Below are positions 1-11,500 of a DNA stretch of 64,000 nt, one piece after another (within the stretch, counting starts at the first letter, position 1; each line of letters opens with the position of its first letter). This DNA is from Locusta migratoria (Eukaryota; Arthropoda; Insecta; Orthoptera; Acrididae), in contig CM048748.1 of the NCBI GenBank assembly GCA_026315105.1, positions 26,384,078 through 26,448,077 on the forward strand, written 5' to 3'. The notes beneath the pieces were generated by a model, which ran no database searches, was not told where the DNA came from, and saw only the letters and a list, made by a program, of their open reading frames with translations. Made by a program: the position numbers and the translations under genes.

Positions 1-1724
1 TACCACAATTTTCGTGTTAGCGTATTTATATGAGTTTGATTGACGAAACTAATTACTTTAAGATGTTTGCTACCGAACAAAAGTGTAACGGTTTTCTTGG
101 AGACTAGTATTCGTTTGATCTCGAATGAGTCTCTTCATTGCAATATTTTGGAAGATAAGTTAATGTAACAATAAATATTTACTTTGTGGCCAGAAAGCCT
201 GCTCATTTTGATAATATTTCTGTTCGCGGTTTTACACTTAGAATTTTCACTGACGTTGTGAATAGTTCAGATTATGTGGCGTTATAAGACTATTTTGGCA
301 AACTATTTTGGAAGGGATGCTAATTTAACAAATCTCAGTATGTCACCCTGTTCACTAGATATCAACCTGTTCTCAAGCTAACATATCTCTATACCAGTTG
401 TATTGCAGCGCGTACGGTAAACTTTGCATGTGATTGGTTGCTAGGATACAAATTATTGAAATATCCTTCCTTCCCCTTTATTGTAGGGATGCAAGTCCTA
501 CCTTATACGTAAGAGATCTTGTAGGCTTAAGGTTTTTCAATCTGTAATTTTGCTGTTTGTTATTAAATGTAACTACAGATCCAAATGTCAGGATCTGAAA
601 TCTAAGACAAACAACATCTAAGTAAGAAAATTTTACAATTTAACTGTTACACTGTTCCGTGACTTTCTGAACCAATAAATATGGTTAAAAAAGTTACCTA
701 ACTGTTTCCATTTAAGGCTTGTTAAATTTCTATGGACGGATTGCTCCTTGAAATACCCCTAGGCCTTGATGCTACTCCTTACAAATATTAGAGCATTATC
801 CGTGTTTGAATCTGTTGATTAAAGATCATGATTCAGGGCTCAAAACCGTATCAATGTGTAAAATCATTGTAATACTGCAGGGAGCCGTACTTCGAGATTA
901 GGTGCCTAAACTATTGCTGTATGCAATTCGCCCTAATAACTTTCCAAACTCAATCGGTAGACGAAGGAGAGGGATAAAATATACACACAATCAGCAAATT
1001 AAAACCAAGTCCCTTACTCCTGCAGCGCGGGCTCGGTTCGAAAACAATCGAAAGAAGTAGTAAAATACTTCTGCAAGTTCTTTCAAAAGTAACTTGAATC
1101 AATAACTTGCATACACCGTCCACATACCGTTTCAGTGAGGGAAACCTTTCTATAATGTCTATTTAAATGATCGGGATTATTTACTAATATCAACTGGACA
1201 CGCCAGATCAATACACGACACATTTCACACAGTTATTTCAGCCAAGGAAGTTTACTTTCACACTACTTTTTCTTTCATGGCAGCAATACATAGATACCAT
1301 GACTATGAAATTGCCTCGGAACAGGAACTACACAGGTTTTTGCCATTTTTCTCTCACTTCAGACGAAAACTGCATCTTTATATTTTTCCATCGTAAATAT
1401 AGAATATTCGTTAAGTATGTTCTGAGATATGTTGCAATAAAGTAAATTTATTACACCTGTGCACTTGTTTTCTTTATTCAGGCTCAAAAATCTCGGCAGT
1501 GCACATTCCTTATTTTAGGCACTCTCTCCACAGCTTCAGTCAAATTTTTGTGTCTTGCTTTCTCCATTCTAGTTTCTCGTCGATATCTATTATTTGTTTT
1601 CATGTAATAGGTGGGATGGATATATAAAATTCATCGTGACATTCTACATAGAGTTAGATGTGTGCGAGATGCAGACGACGTACTTACAAAAATTTGCGTT
1701 TTCAACTTGCAGAAAATAGAAATG
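1..1724. other. AT-rich flank without recognisable gene
   Basis: Only short unrelated open frames and scattered AT-rich sequence are seen. No splice-bordered exon, transposase or RT motif was recognised. Confidence 0.6.
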
Positions 1725-1735
1725 AATCTTAAAAG

Positions 1736-1925
1736 CCGCCGGCCGCGGTGGCCGATGGGACTGAGGCGCTCCAATCACGGTCTGCACGGCCACTACGATC
1801 GGGGGTTCTAATCCCCCCTCGGGCATGGATATTTGTGCCGTTCTTACTCTTAGTTCATAAGTAGTTTGTAAGTTTATGGACTGATGACCCCGTAGTTAAG
1901 TCCCATAATCTATACAAACAAACAA
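1736..1925 (+). mobile_element. tRNA-headed SINE, family A, full length
   Basis: The tRNA-like head has an A-box (GGTGGCCGATGGG) and B-box (GGGTTCTAATCC), followed by the shared body ending in CCCATAATCTATACAAACAAAC. An 11-bp target-site duplication AATCTTAAAAG flanks it (1725-1735 and 1926-1936). It defines the reference layout for the other copies. Confidence 0.9.
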
Positions 1926-2612
1926 AATCTTAAAAGATGCAAGTAATTTGCAGAAGCTTCTCGCACACTGTTCACACCGAAGTGGGTTACTTGCAGCAAG
2001 TCACTTGTGCAATTAATTGCTACTTGTCGCAAGTCGACTTGGTGACGAATTTCCACTCGCTATTAGTTCGGCAAGTTTCCCCGCGCAAGTAAATTGATGC
2101 AGTAACTTGCTAGTCTAAACTCTGATGAGGGGGGTGGGAGGAGGGGGAAAGGAAGTAAGAGGGAAGGGACAGGGGATGCAATACCCCTCCTCAAGAGCAA
2201 TATCCTTGGAGCATGTTTCTAGACGCACATAATGCGAAAATTGCATCAGATATTTTGGATACTGTTCTGAATGCCTTTCTTGTGCTTGGTAACTGAACAA
2301 CCCTCCTCCCCCCACCCACTGAAGACCGTAGAACACCCCCTCATCCCGTCCAACCAAAACAATAAATTACGTACGCCCCTGGGCGCAACAATACTGTCGT
2401 ATAGGAGGTATCACTTGAGTAAGCAGAATGTCAGTGAGACACTGTCCGTTAGTGTTTGCTGAATGCTCAGTCACTGTCACCCGTAAGGGAGTGTGTGGCA
2501 AATCCAACTTGTTTGTTACCTTCATATCCCACGAAATTCGGTCTTCAGCTAACAATATTCTGTAAAATACCGTTATTAATATTATGTACATATTGAAGTT
2601 TATAATTTTCGC

Positions 2613-2786
2613 CACGTTGCAGATCGCGAGGCCTCCCGCGTCGGAGTTTCGAATCCTCCCTCGGGCATGGATGTGTGTGTTGTCTTTAGTATTAGTTAGT
2701 TCATAAGTAGTTTGTATGTTTAGGAACTGATGACCCCGCAGTAAAGTCCCATAAGCTTTACAGACATTTGAAATTTTTTTTTTTTA
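2613..2786 (+). mobile_element. SINE family A, 5' truncated
   Basis: Only the B-box half of the tRNA head remains, then the normal body and a T-rich tail. The flanks AATTTTCGC (2604-2612 and 2787-2795) look like a 9-bp target duplication. Confidence 0.8.
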
Positions 2787-2795
2787 AATTTTCGC

Positions 2796-3424
2796 TGTAA
2801 ATGTCTTTTGTAATCTTTTTTTTTTTTTTTTCTTTTTTTGATACTGACAAAAAACATGTCCAAAAATTCAAAAATGGAGATATTGCTTGTTCCGTAATCG
2901 TTGTAGCATTCTTTATGATGTGGTAAAACAGTTTCTTCCATACCTTCTCATGTCCCATGGATATTAAACACTGAAATTTTCATTGTGTTCCTAAACTTTG
3001 TATGCCACTGTATGCCGTTTTCCAAAACTTTTTATGTCCATTGTGAATTTCAAAGTTTCTTATATAAATGTTCGTATGTTGTATTTGTAATGAATGAACT
3101 ACGCAAAACACGCACAAGCGGTCGTATTAGAGTGTTAAACGATCCATTATATGTTTTAACTCCGAGAATACTGCAAAGAAACTGTTAATTTAACAGTATG
3201 CTGCAGGACGAAAGAGAGCTGTATTTATGATGTTTACAACTACATAACAAGCATAAGTAGGTACCTGAGAACAGTCTGTATAAACTATTCAATCGCTTGA
3301 ACAACAATGTACTTCTGCACTGGGTTTTGCCTAATGAACAAAAGTTTTCCTCCAATGATTCATGCATTGCGCCTTTTTGCCGATGATGCGGGGGGCAAAA
3401 CAAAACTCATAAAGGATATGCTAA
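2796..3424. other. No recognisable gene
   Basis: It holds a second T-run near 2817-2837 and short open frames without family features. The stretch leading into the ORF at 3425 (from about 3370) may belong to the same unidentified unit. Confidence 0.5.
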
Positions 3425-3832
3425 GTAAATGGTTGGCAACTGAAGCACCAACCCAATTTAGAAAATAGTGGTAATTTTTCCAGTGCCTGGCCAGTCTTAC
3501 ATGCCCCCAATTCGAGTTTTGGTCGTATCGAGAAAAATATTCGAAAACGGGAAATAATTCTAAATCCACAAGACAACATAGATATATTTCAGGAATTTGG
3601 AACTGTCATCCATCCAGATGGATTCTGGAATTGGAAAAAGGCAATGACTGATGTAATTAAACCTCCACCAAATTGGCATTTCAAGTTTGCCCCCACAAAA
3701 CGATTCATTATACGCAGAATAACAGCTATCCAGGGTGAAACAAGCTATCTTACTCATCTTGGATTGCCAAGGGGTGTTTGCAGAAAAGGCAAGAGCAGTA
3801 AACAGATGAACCCTTACCTTTGGGTATTATAA
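3425..3832 (+). CDS. Unidentified ORF, up to 135 codons, probably a fragment
   Basis: The frame is open from just after a TAA at 3422-3424 to a TAA at 3830-3832; the first ATG in it is at 3644. It contains an aromatic-rich stretch with IHPDGFWNWKKAM and KPPPNWHFKFAPTKRF, then GLPRGVCRKGKSSKQ. The uneven, protein-like composition and uninterrupted length in AT-rich DNA suggest real coding ancestry. No family was recognised. It could be part of a DNA transposon, a giant mobile element or an exon. No splice borders or terminal repeats were found to decide. Confidence 0.4.
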   Translation, partial: VNGWQLKHQPNLENSGNFSSAWPVLHAPNSSFGRIEKNIRKREIILNPQDNIDIFQEFGTVIHPDGFWNWKKAMTDVIKPPPNWHFKFAPTKRFIIRRITAIQGETSYLTHLGLPRGVCRKGKSSKQMNPYLWVL

Positions 3833-5449
3833 GTAAATCTTAGAAAATCAAAGACTTTTAAGCCTGCTAAAGAAGCACTTTGACACCGAGTGGTGCGAGG
3901 GTGAAGGTCGGGGTGAGAGTTTAAAATAGGGAAAGATTTATTTTTAAAGCTCACAACCACCAACTGCGAACCAAATTCCTAAACATGCAAAAACACTGGA
4001 ACTGTGATTTCGATTGTTTGACTCGTTTTCTAGGGGATGATATCACACGTTCGCAGCTTTCCTTCCCTGCATATGATTAACAAAACAAATTCATAATAAA
4101 ATCAAGTTCATGAGAGAAAAGGGTGTACTAACTACTATTTTTGAAAACACATGAAAGTTCACTTTATGTTGTTTATTTCACAATATTTGAACCCTGTGGC
4201 TGATACGTCTGTACGTCGACACATTTACCAAATAAGGTTATAGCTCGTGAGCCCCCAGACAAAATGAATATTTGTCGTGAATTGTTTTCACACCACGTGG
4301 CTGTCTCAAACACCGTTTATGTTCATGCCTATGCGACGACACGTGTTACATTAACAAATCACAGTCACTTTAATTCAATGCGATGCACACCTTGTTCCAC
4401 CGGCTAAATATTCACAAACACACAGTAGCACTCGATTTAACTTGGTGTAGTCTACGACGAGCAACCACAGGTGGCGGTTGCCACACACAAATCTCAAGTC
4501 ACCACCTCGAGATCCACATGCCGACTGAATGCAGAGCGACGCTGCCCGGCCAGCTCACCACGTGCTCCGGAGTCCTCACTTCCTGCCCTCGCGCACGCGT
4601 GCGCCAAAAGCTCAACTGCCAGGGTTTTTCCCCTACGTCATCAACTTCCGCATGTGAGCTGTTCTAACCGATTTGCCAACGTACAGCACTCAGCCAATAC
4701 ATTTCTAAAACTTTACTTAAAATCAAAATAATTACACTACACATTAAATAAATTGTCTTCTTAGGTTTTTATATTGGTATAAACATACTTTGTACTATTT
4801 ATCATAATCGTGCAATTTCTTATGTCACAGATAAGTGATTTAACTGAATACTTTAAGATAAAATACACAAGATTAATTGAAAATAAAATGAGAAATAGTA
4901 AATATATTATTTTTATAAACAAACATCACTATGCTAGTTGTGTAACTGTCTTGTATTTATTGGTAATTTATTACTTTTCATTGTCAATTAAACATATTAC
5001 GTCAGATGTGACTATATCAGCTAATGTATTGTTTATTTATCAACAGGCTATTTTGTAATGAGGGCCTTAAAGGTTCCTAACTGCATCGTATTACTTCAAA
5101 TGCAAGTAGTATTACAATATTTGTGCATTGCACTGTGGCTGGCACTCGCCATTGTCCCTCTCTCCCCTCACCGGAAACGAACTGGAAAATCCTAAGTTGG
5201 AACAAGCCACCAACGTCGGCCTGCTCGCTGGCCTCCCGTCAGCTACAAGCACACAGCAAATCTCAACGTGGAGAATTTCTACCTATGGCCTAACCAGAAT
5301 TGTTGTCACCCAACTGTGTACATACATTGCCACCATAATTAATAAGATTAAAATTGTGTAACATTTAGTGCATTGGCATGGTCAATGTTTGCAGTGAACT
5401 TCATACTGTTTAATTATCAAATGCTATTGATTACCGGTATTTCTATTAG
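3833..5449. other. Mostly unannotated; GC-rich patch at about 4440-4680
   Basis: A CpG-containing patch (about 4440-4680) stands out from AT-rich surroundings and could be a degraded promoter, exon or repeat. The rest shows nothing recognisable. Confidence 0.4.
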
Positions 5450-5602
5450 GCAGTAATCTCACAGTGGGACATTAAACCAAATCTGAAGTTTTATAAAGAA
5501 CTGCTGGAGTCTTTCAAGTCTAACTTGGGACAACAAGAAGAGGAAGAAGAAGAAGAAGATGATGATGATGATGAACCAATGACTGACAAAGGTGGTATTT
5601 AA
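5450..5602 (+). CDS. Exon-like ORF with acidic tail, 50 codons
   Basis: The sequence tatttctattag at 5438-5449 resembles a splice acceptor. It is followed in phase 0 by a frame beginning AVISQWDIKPNLKFYKELL, then a run of Glu and Asp codons (5533-5571) and EPMTDKGGI before TAA at 5600-5602. The upstream in-frame stop is part of the acceptor AG, so the frame starts exactly where an exon would. It looks like a terminal coding exon of an unrelated gene, or a fragment of a captured transcript. The acidic run is a GAA/GAT simple repeat, so part of the match to an acidic tail could be chance. Confidence 0.4.
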   Translation, partial: AVISQWDIKPNLKFYKELLESFKSNLGQQEEEEEEEDDDDDEPMTDKGGI

Positions 5603-7690
5603 TATTGTGCTTCACTGAAGCAATGTTTTGTAATTCGTTAACTTTAAGCTATTTCCAGCCATAGCATACGTTTGTGTACAGCAGGTGCTATGTCATTATT
5701 GCAAAGTATACTTCCTGGCAACCATAAAGTGAAACAGTTTAAAAATTTTGTTAAAGAAGGAAATGCTTATTTGTTTGAGATTATATTTCGAATTCCACAT
5801 AATTTTAATAACAAATTCATCTTAAATGGGTACTGCATTAATAGTCCAAAGTATTTCAAATGGGCATCTAAAACCAATCTCAATTTTGTTTTCCTTCGTA
5901 GTTCTCATAAATTACAATTTCCATCCATAAATTACATATTCGTTAAATGTATACTTAAACTATGCTAAATGTTTAACCTGGATAACCAAAATTTTGCAAA
6001 TTTTCAATTTGTACTCAGATAAGTAGTTTCTGTTCTGCATTAACACGCAAATGATTATAAAATATGTCTGTCGTATTATATAATTACTTTATTCATGTAC
6101 CTATTTTCCTATTATATTAAAACGGAAATATCTGTAAGGTTTCTTGCGAACATTTAATGATTTCCAGAAACCTTTCATATCCTATCCGTTAAAAAAAACT
6201 CATTGTGTCTATGTTTGTTGAATCCAAAACTAAACATATCCTCTCGTGCTTTTCAAAGGCCAACATGTCCATTAAACATTTGCAGTTATTTATGAAATAT
6301 TGCTATGTATTTTATAGCAACTTCCACATACCTGTCTCGCTTAATTTTCCGCAGTTAATTTATTTTTTACAGATTTTTAATTTCAATATAAAATGACCTA
6401 ATAGCTTTTTTTCCAATTTTATTCGTTTCCCTTTTCATGGACATGTTCAGTTTTGGAAGTGTTTGCTTCATGATGATTTTCCCTGTATATGCTGCAAAAC
6501 AGACACCCACAAAATTTAAACATAAAAAGCTTATATCAGAATCCACAAAAGAAAAAACACTATGCAAAGTGCAGAGACATTTATCAATATGAAATATGAA
6601 ATTAACACTACATGACGTCAGATTCAAGTTTTAAGAACACAAGTCCCAATGGAAACTTTCATCTTCATAATGCGTAAAAGTCTCGTAGGCCTACCCATTA
6701 TAGTTCAGACATTCAATCCAACACTCCCCATCCTTTGAGGTAGAATAAGAAAACCTCCTCAAGTATATTCATCTTGTGAGACATTCATTTTCTTTACCGT
6801 GCTAGTTATACACTTTGTTTGGAACGCTTGGAGAAGAGAAAGGCTTCTCCTTGGACTACATTTATTACTGGTATCTATGTCCAATTCTCCACTGGTTTTC
6901 ACTTTCATTCTTTGTTCTTTGATTTTTCTTTAATCTTCTTTTTTTCTCCTCGATCAGCTGGACTGGTAGAAATGATGTTCTGGGGAGATTTGAGGAAGGA
7001 TGTTGTTCACGGGGAAGAATGCGCAACGAAACTGGGTACGCCAGTTTTCTAAGAGTATTGCAAGATCTTGTCCACTCCTAAACTTCTTATTCTGCAAAAC
7101 CTTCCGCCAGAGATGAGCCAGTTGCAATCCCGCAAACCACCTCTTAAAATAGTAGTCCATGAGAGTAACTTCTCGTCTAAATCCAACTGGGCAAGAACTT
7201 GGGATTTGTTTAAGGGATAAAACAACGTCTGGATAGACGAGCTCTCAAATGAGCTTCAAGTAATTGACTTTTCCAGGAGGGAGTGTTCTTTGAGCAAATG
7301 CTTCCATACTGGTGTTTGTCGGTGCAACAATTTGAAATTAAAATGGGGACAAGTAGATGATCAATCCTGGAACTGTGGAGTAGACTCACAATGGTCCACA
7401 TACTTACTAAATGTTCATTGCCATTATTTTCAGGAGGGATAACCGAAACCCAAGTAGTAAGTCAGGAAGCTGTCCAGTGGTTAAAGGTGTTGCCCATGGC
7501 TCTGTGACGGCGATAATATCTTACTAGTTAGACATTACACTAATTTACCAAAGTATTATAGTACTTTTTATATAGCTTATACAATGGTATGGAATGGAAA
7601 TGGTTATGTATGGAGTAGATGTTGAGTGCATTAAGGTAATTTATTTCATTTGTATTACGACGAATCGTTTCGATGCATTTAGGGCATTTA
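5603..7690. other. AT-rich, no recognisable gene
   Basis: Open frames near 5672, 6205 and 6367 have low-complexity or unremarkable composition and no motif. Nothing was recognised. Confidence 0.5.
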
Positions 7691-8215
7691 AATACGTAAT
7701 TACGAAGATCGGTTGCCAGTTCTAAACGCATGGTATCCGGCTGCCGTAATAAGAAATAAAATTAGCGAATTTGGCTTTGAGCTACTAGTTAGGAAATGGT
7801 TATTTTCGGATATGTGGAGACTTTTTCAGCCACTAGTGGTCTTCATACTCCCAGACGACGATGGAATTTTAATGGATGACAATTCGTCTCGTCAGTGGGC
7901 CACTAGTACTCGCGATTTTCATAATAATATTTGGATAATTCCAGAGGTCGATTCGGTCACCGGGAACGAACGAGATGAATCCCATGTAACATTTATGTCA
8001 CGGGACACAATGTAGAGGTCAAATCATGCACAAAATCCTGCACCCGCAAGTCTTTCGCATTTATGAATCGCTGTTTCCGCAGCATGGCTCAACATTACTG
8101 CAGCGAAATTCTTTGTACTTGTTGAGTCCATGCCACGTCGAGTCGCTGGACTTCGCCAGACAAAGCGAGGCTCGAAACGAAAGGAGGGGTATTCCATGAC
8201 TTCTGTCAACCCACC
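7690..8215 (+). mobile_element. Tc1-like transposase C-terminal remnant
   Basis: The plus-strand reading contains GILMDDNSSRQWATSTRDF, resembling the second catalytic Asp block (MDDNARPH) of Tc1-like transposases, and downstream FVLVESMPRRVAGL, the usual extreme C-terminus (VESMPRRVxAV). Stops and shifts lie between. It is a decayed fragment ending about 100 bp before P450 exon 1. Confidence 0.7.
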
Positions 8216-8322
8216 GTAATAGAAACACTACCACCATCACGTAACTCCATCCCTAACTTGAAGATATGGAGCACACGTGTTCCTTCGAAATATTAACTGT
8301 GTCTTTTTATTCCAGGACAACA

Positions 8323-8542
8323 ATGGCGCTGTTTATGGAATCGTGGATTAGTGAATTCATACTGGTCGTCTCTGTGGCGACACTTGCTGTGTACCTGTGG
8401 TTTGAGCATGGTTTCAAATACTGGAAGAATAGGGGCGTACCTTTCGTGGAGCCGAGTTTTCCGTTCGGAAATTGCAGGAAAAACATTCTGGGTCAGGAGT
8501 CGCTTGGAGTGACGGCGCATCACATATACAATCAGCTACCAG
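8323..8542 (+). CDS. P450 exon 1 (residues 1-73, N-terminal anchor)
   Basis: It encodes a start methionine, a hydrophobic segment at about residues 12-27 that should anchor the enzyme in the ER membrane, then the family-typical YWKNRGVPFVEPSFPFGN hinge region. A polypyrimidine acceptor (ttttattccag) ends at 8315, seven bases before the ATG, so a non-coding 5' exon probably lies upstream. An in-frame ATG at 8266 has no stop between but would add 19 non-hydrophobic residues and lies 5' of that acceptor, so 8323 is preferred. The donor is AG|GTACGT at 8542/8543, phase 1. A Tc1-like remnant ends about 100 bp upstream. Confidence 0.92.
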
Positions 8543-11500
8543 GTACGTAACAAGACTGGCATTAAGGATAATATACGAGGGTTGGAACTTAAATAGTGGG
8601 AACAGTGCTGTGGAGACACCATGCAATAGAATCTATTATTGTCGCTGATATCCACGTTCTTGACATACCTACCTTATAGAGTTAAGACTTTTCCCAGGCC
8701 AGTACAAAGGTGTCATGAACCACATGGCCAGTCGTTAGGGCAAAGAGAGTGGGCATAAAAAATAATTTTAAAATTTCTAACGACGGATTCCAATCTAATG
8801 AAAAATGACGATTCGTTTGAAGTATTACAAAGTTAGATCCGACTAATATTCAAGAAGTTGATAAAATTAATCGCCAATAAAATCATATGAAACTAATTTT
8901 CCCCGACAATCTAAAATTACCGTTTGCTTGCCTGACCAGAGGACCATCGTATCGTGGGGGCGAAATAATTTTCCGTGTCCTGTATTAATTAATACATGAA
9001 ATTGGCAAAATGGCGATCAGCCACAAAGGCTACCGGAGCCGTTAAGTTCAAACCCGGAGAGCCAACGTCTTCACGAGTTGCCGCCAAGACAGGACGCCAC
9101 CCTAGTAGGCGTGAAACCGGCCCTTGCGGGCCAGAACGAACTCTTGACTTTGCTCTGGGCGGGTTGGTATCACGTCACTAACTTTGCCGGCGGAAGAATC
9201 AGCGGTGCGAAACTCGCGTTAACAAAACTGGCGTGAGAGACGTGGCCGCCCTCAGTTCGGCAGTTGCTTCAGATGTTTGCAGTTCTTAGGAGGACAGGTC
9301 CGCGATCGCCTATTGTGCAGAAGCCGCCATGCTGGTCTTGGTGAGATTTCGTTGACCGACAGGAACTTCACAGTTCCAGTGACCAGGTATTCGCGATTAA
9401 AGTGAAGTATTGCATTCGGTCGCGAGTTTAATAAATATGCAACGGTCTGCATATCGAGCGATAGGCGCGATGGATTACTAAGGTGCTGTTTCTTTAGTTT
9501 TTGTGCCGCCCCTGTTTCGGGCTCAGTCTACTGCTCTCACGACCAACGGAAATTTTCATGAAACTCAATACGCTCTCTTTCTCTCTCGTTAAAGGCAGGT
9601 CGAACTCTTTGAATGTGCTTTATTTTCGATGTTCTCTCTCTATAGTATGTCTTGTCCTGCAGCAAGAATCAGTAACCGATTGATAAGATGTAACAGGCTA
9701 CCTCGTACTTCTAAATGCTACTTTCAGAATACAAAGACTTCTTGTCTGTAGCCTTCCCCTGTTGCTATCACTATTATTAATTTAGAATATAATAGAAACC
9801 CCTGCTAGAAGAGAGGAGGTCCGATGCTGACAGCGGTCACAGCAACAGAAGATTAACAGGTAAGTCATCTGTTAATTGGGAAGCGGAAGTCAGGCAGATT
9901 GATTAAAGTCATAATCTCGTTTCTATCTTCCCACAGCCAACCATATGAAGAGACAGGCGCTACAACCTAACCTCCGTGTAAATGGACTCGCCCGTCCCAA
10001 GTCACCGGCGTGCGCACAATCGAGGGAAACGTTCACTTGTGAGCGAGCGGTCTAACGTAACGGTGTCAGTGTCCGTAGTACAGTCGACAGCGTGGTAGAT
10101 TGACACGCAGGGGCCTAGGTACGATTCCCGGTCAGGTTGAAGATTTTCTACACTCGGGGACTGGTGTCGTCCTCATCATATCATCATCATCACCGACGCG
10201 CAAGTCGCCAAATGCCGTCTCCAAAAGATTTCACCAGGCCAGCGGAACACGATCCCAGATGGGGTGTAACCAACACCACCTAGAGAGAAGGCCACGACGC
10301 TCTTCTGTGACGTCAGGCAGAGTTGGTTGACTGGGTATCCGCTGGGACACTATGTCGAAGCAGCGAGCCAGTCAGGTATGCGCGCGCAACCTACTCTGCC
10401 TGACGTCACACGAGAGCACCGCGGCCTTCTCTCTAGGTGGTGTTGGTCTAACGGCCGAAAATGCCATGCGAAATCACCATTAATGTAACGGTGTCACTGT
10501 GTTTTCGAAACAGGAACAACGGAGTTGGATCAAGGTTGAATGTGCCAGAGGTCGTACAGCACGGCAGTGTCATCAAGGTCTTCAAAGCCGCGGCGCAGTG
10601 GCAGAGCGCATTGAGGCGCTGTGCTGCGATGCGCGAGGCCGTTCCCCGTCGGGGGATCGATTCCCCCGTCGGGAATGGATCTTTGTGTCATCTTTAATAT
10701 AAGGTAGTTTATAAGTAAATTTTTCCCCATCCCACTGTCGAAAGAAAAAATGGAGGAGGAAATAAATTTGATAAAAACCATAGCAGTTAATAATGAATAC
10801 GATCCTGTCATAGTTGACAACATCCTCAAAAAGAAAACTGCTAAAACAGTTAAAACACTTGGCACTCCTATTGAATCTCACAAAAAAAACTTTTTTTCTA
10901 TTCCATTTCTGGGACCCATTTCCTATCAGATTCAACGACTTCTTCGTAAAAACTATAACTGCAACGTTTCCTTCTCAACCAACAAAAATTTGAAAAAAAT
11001 TTAATTTCTAATTTAAAATCAAACTGTTCTCCCTTAGATAATTCCGGCGTTTACAAAATTATTTGTGATACTTGTTCTTCCTACTACATAGGTCAAACGG
11101 AACGTGCTTTTAAAATCAGGTTTAAAGAAGATCTTTTGAGAAAGAATGGCACTAACCCCCAGAATTCGTCTTTTACTGACCGTCTTCTCATTACAGGTCA
11201 CGCACCTAAAGCCATTCATGACCTGATCATTTTGCATACCGAAAAGAAAGGACACAGATTAGGCGTGCTCGAGGAATTGCAAATATTTAAACATTATTCT
11301 CGTAATGACGGGCTTATTCGAAATGAAGTTACAGCTCCGTAGTAGAAGCTTTTTTAATGGTATTAAGCCGTTACTCGGTCTTTGATGTTGTACTTCGTGC
11401 AGTGTCCGAAATATTTCTTCTGACTTGCTCCAAAGCATTTGTATTCCAAAAGCTAATTTTTAATTATTGAGCTTTGTTACTCGTTTATTCTTTCTACTAG

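Noticed and set aside
5672..5968. 98-codon plus-strand frame in AT-rich DNA
   Set aside because: Low-complexity Asn/Lys/Phe/Ile composition typical of AT-rich non-coding sequence.
8266..8322. Upstream in-frame ATG extending the P450 by 19 residues
   Set aside because: A good splice acceptor lies between it and 8323, and the extra residues precede rather than form the usual N-terminal anchor.
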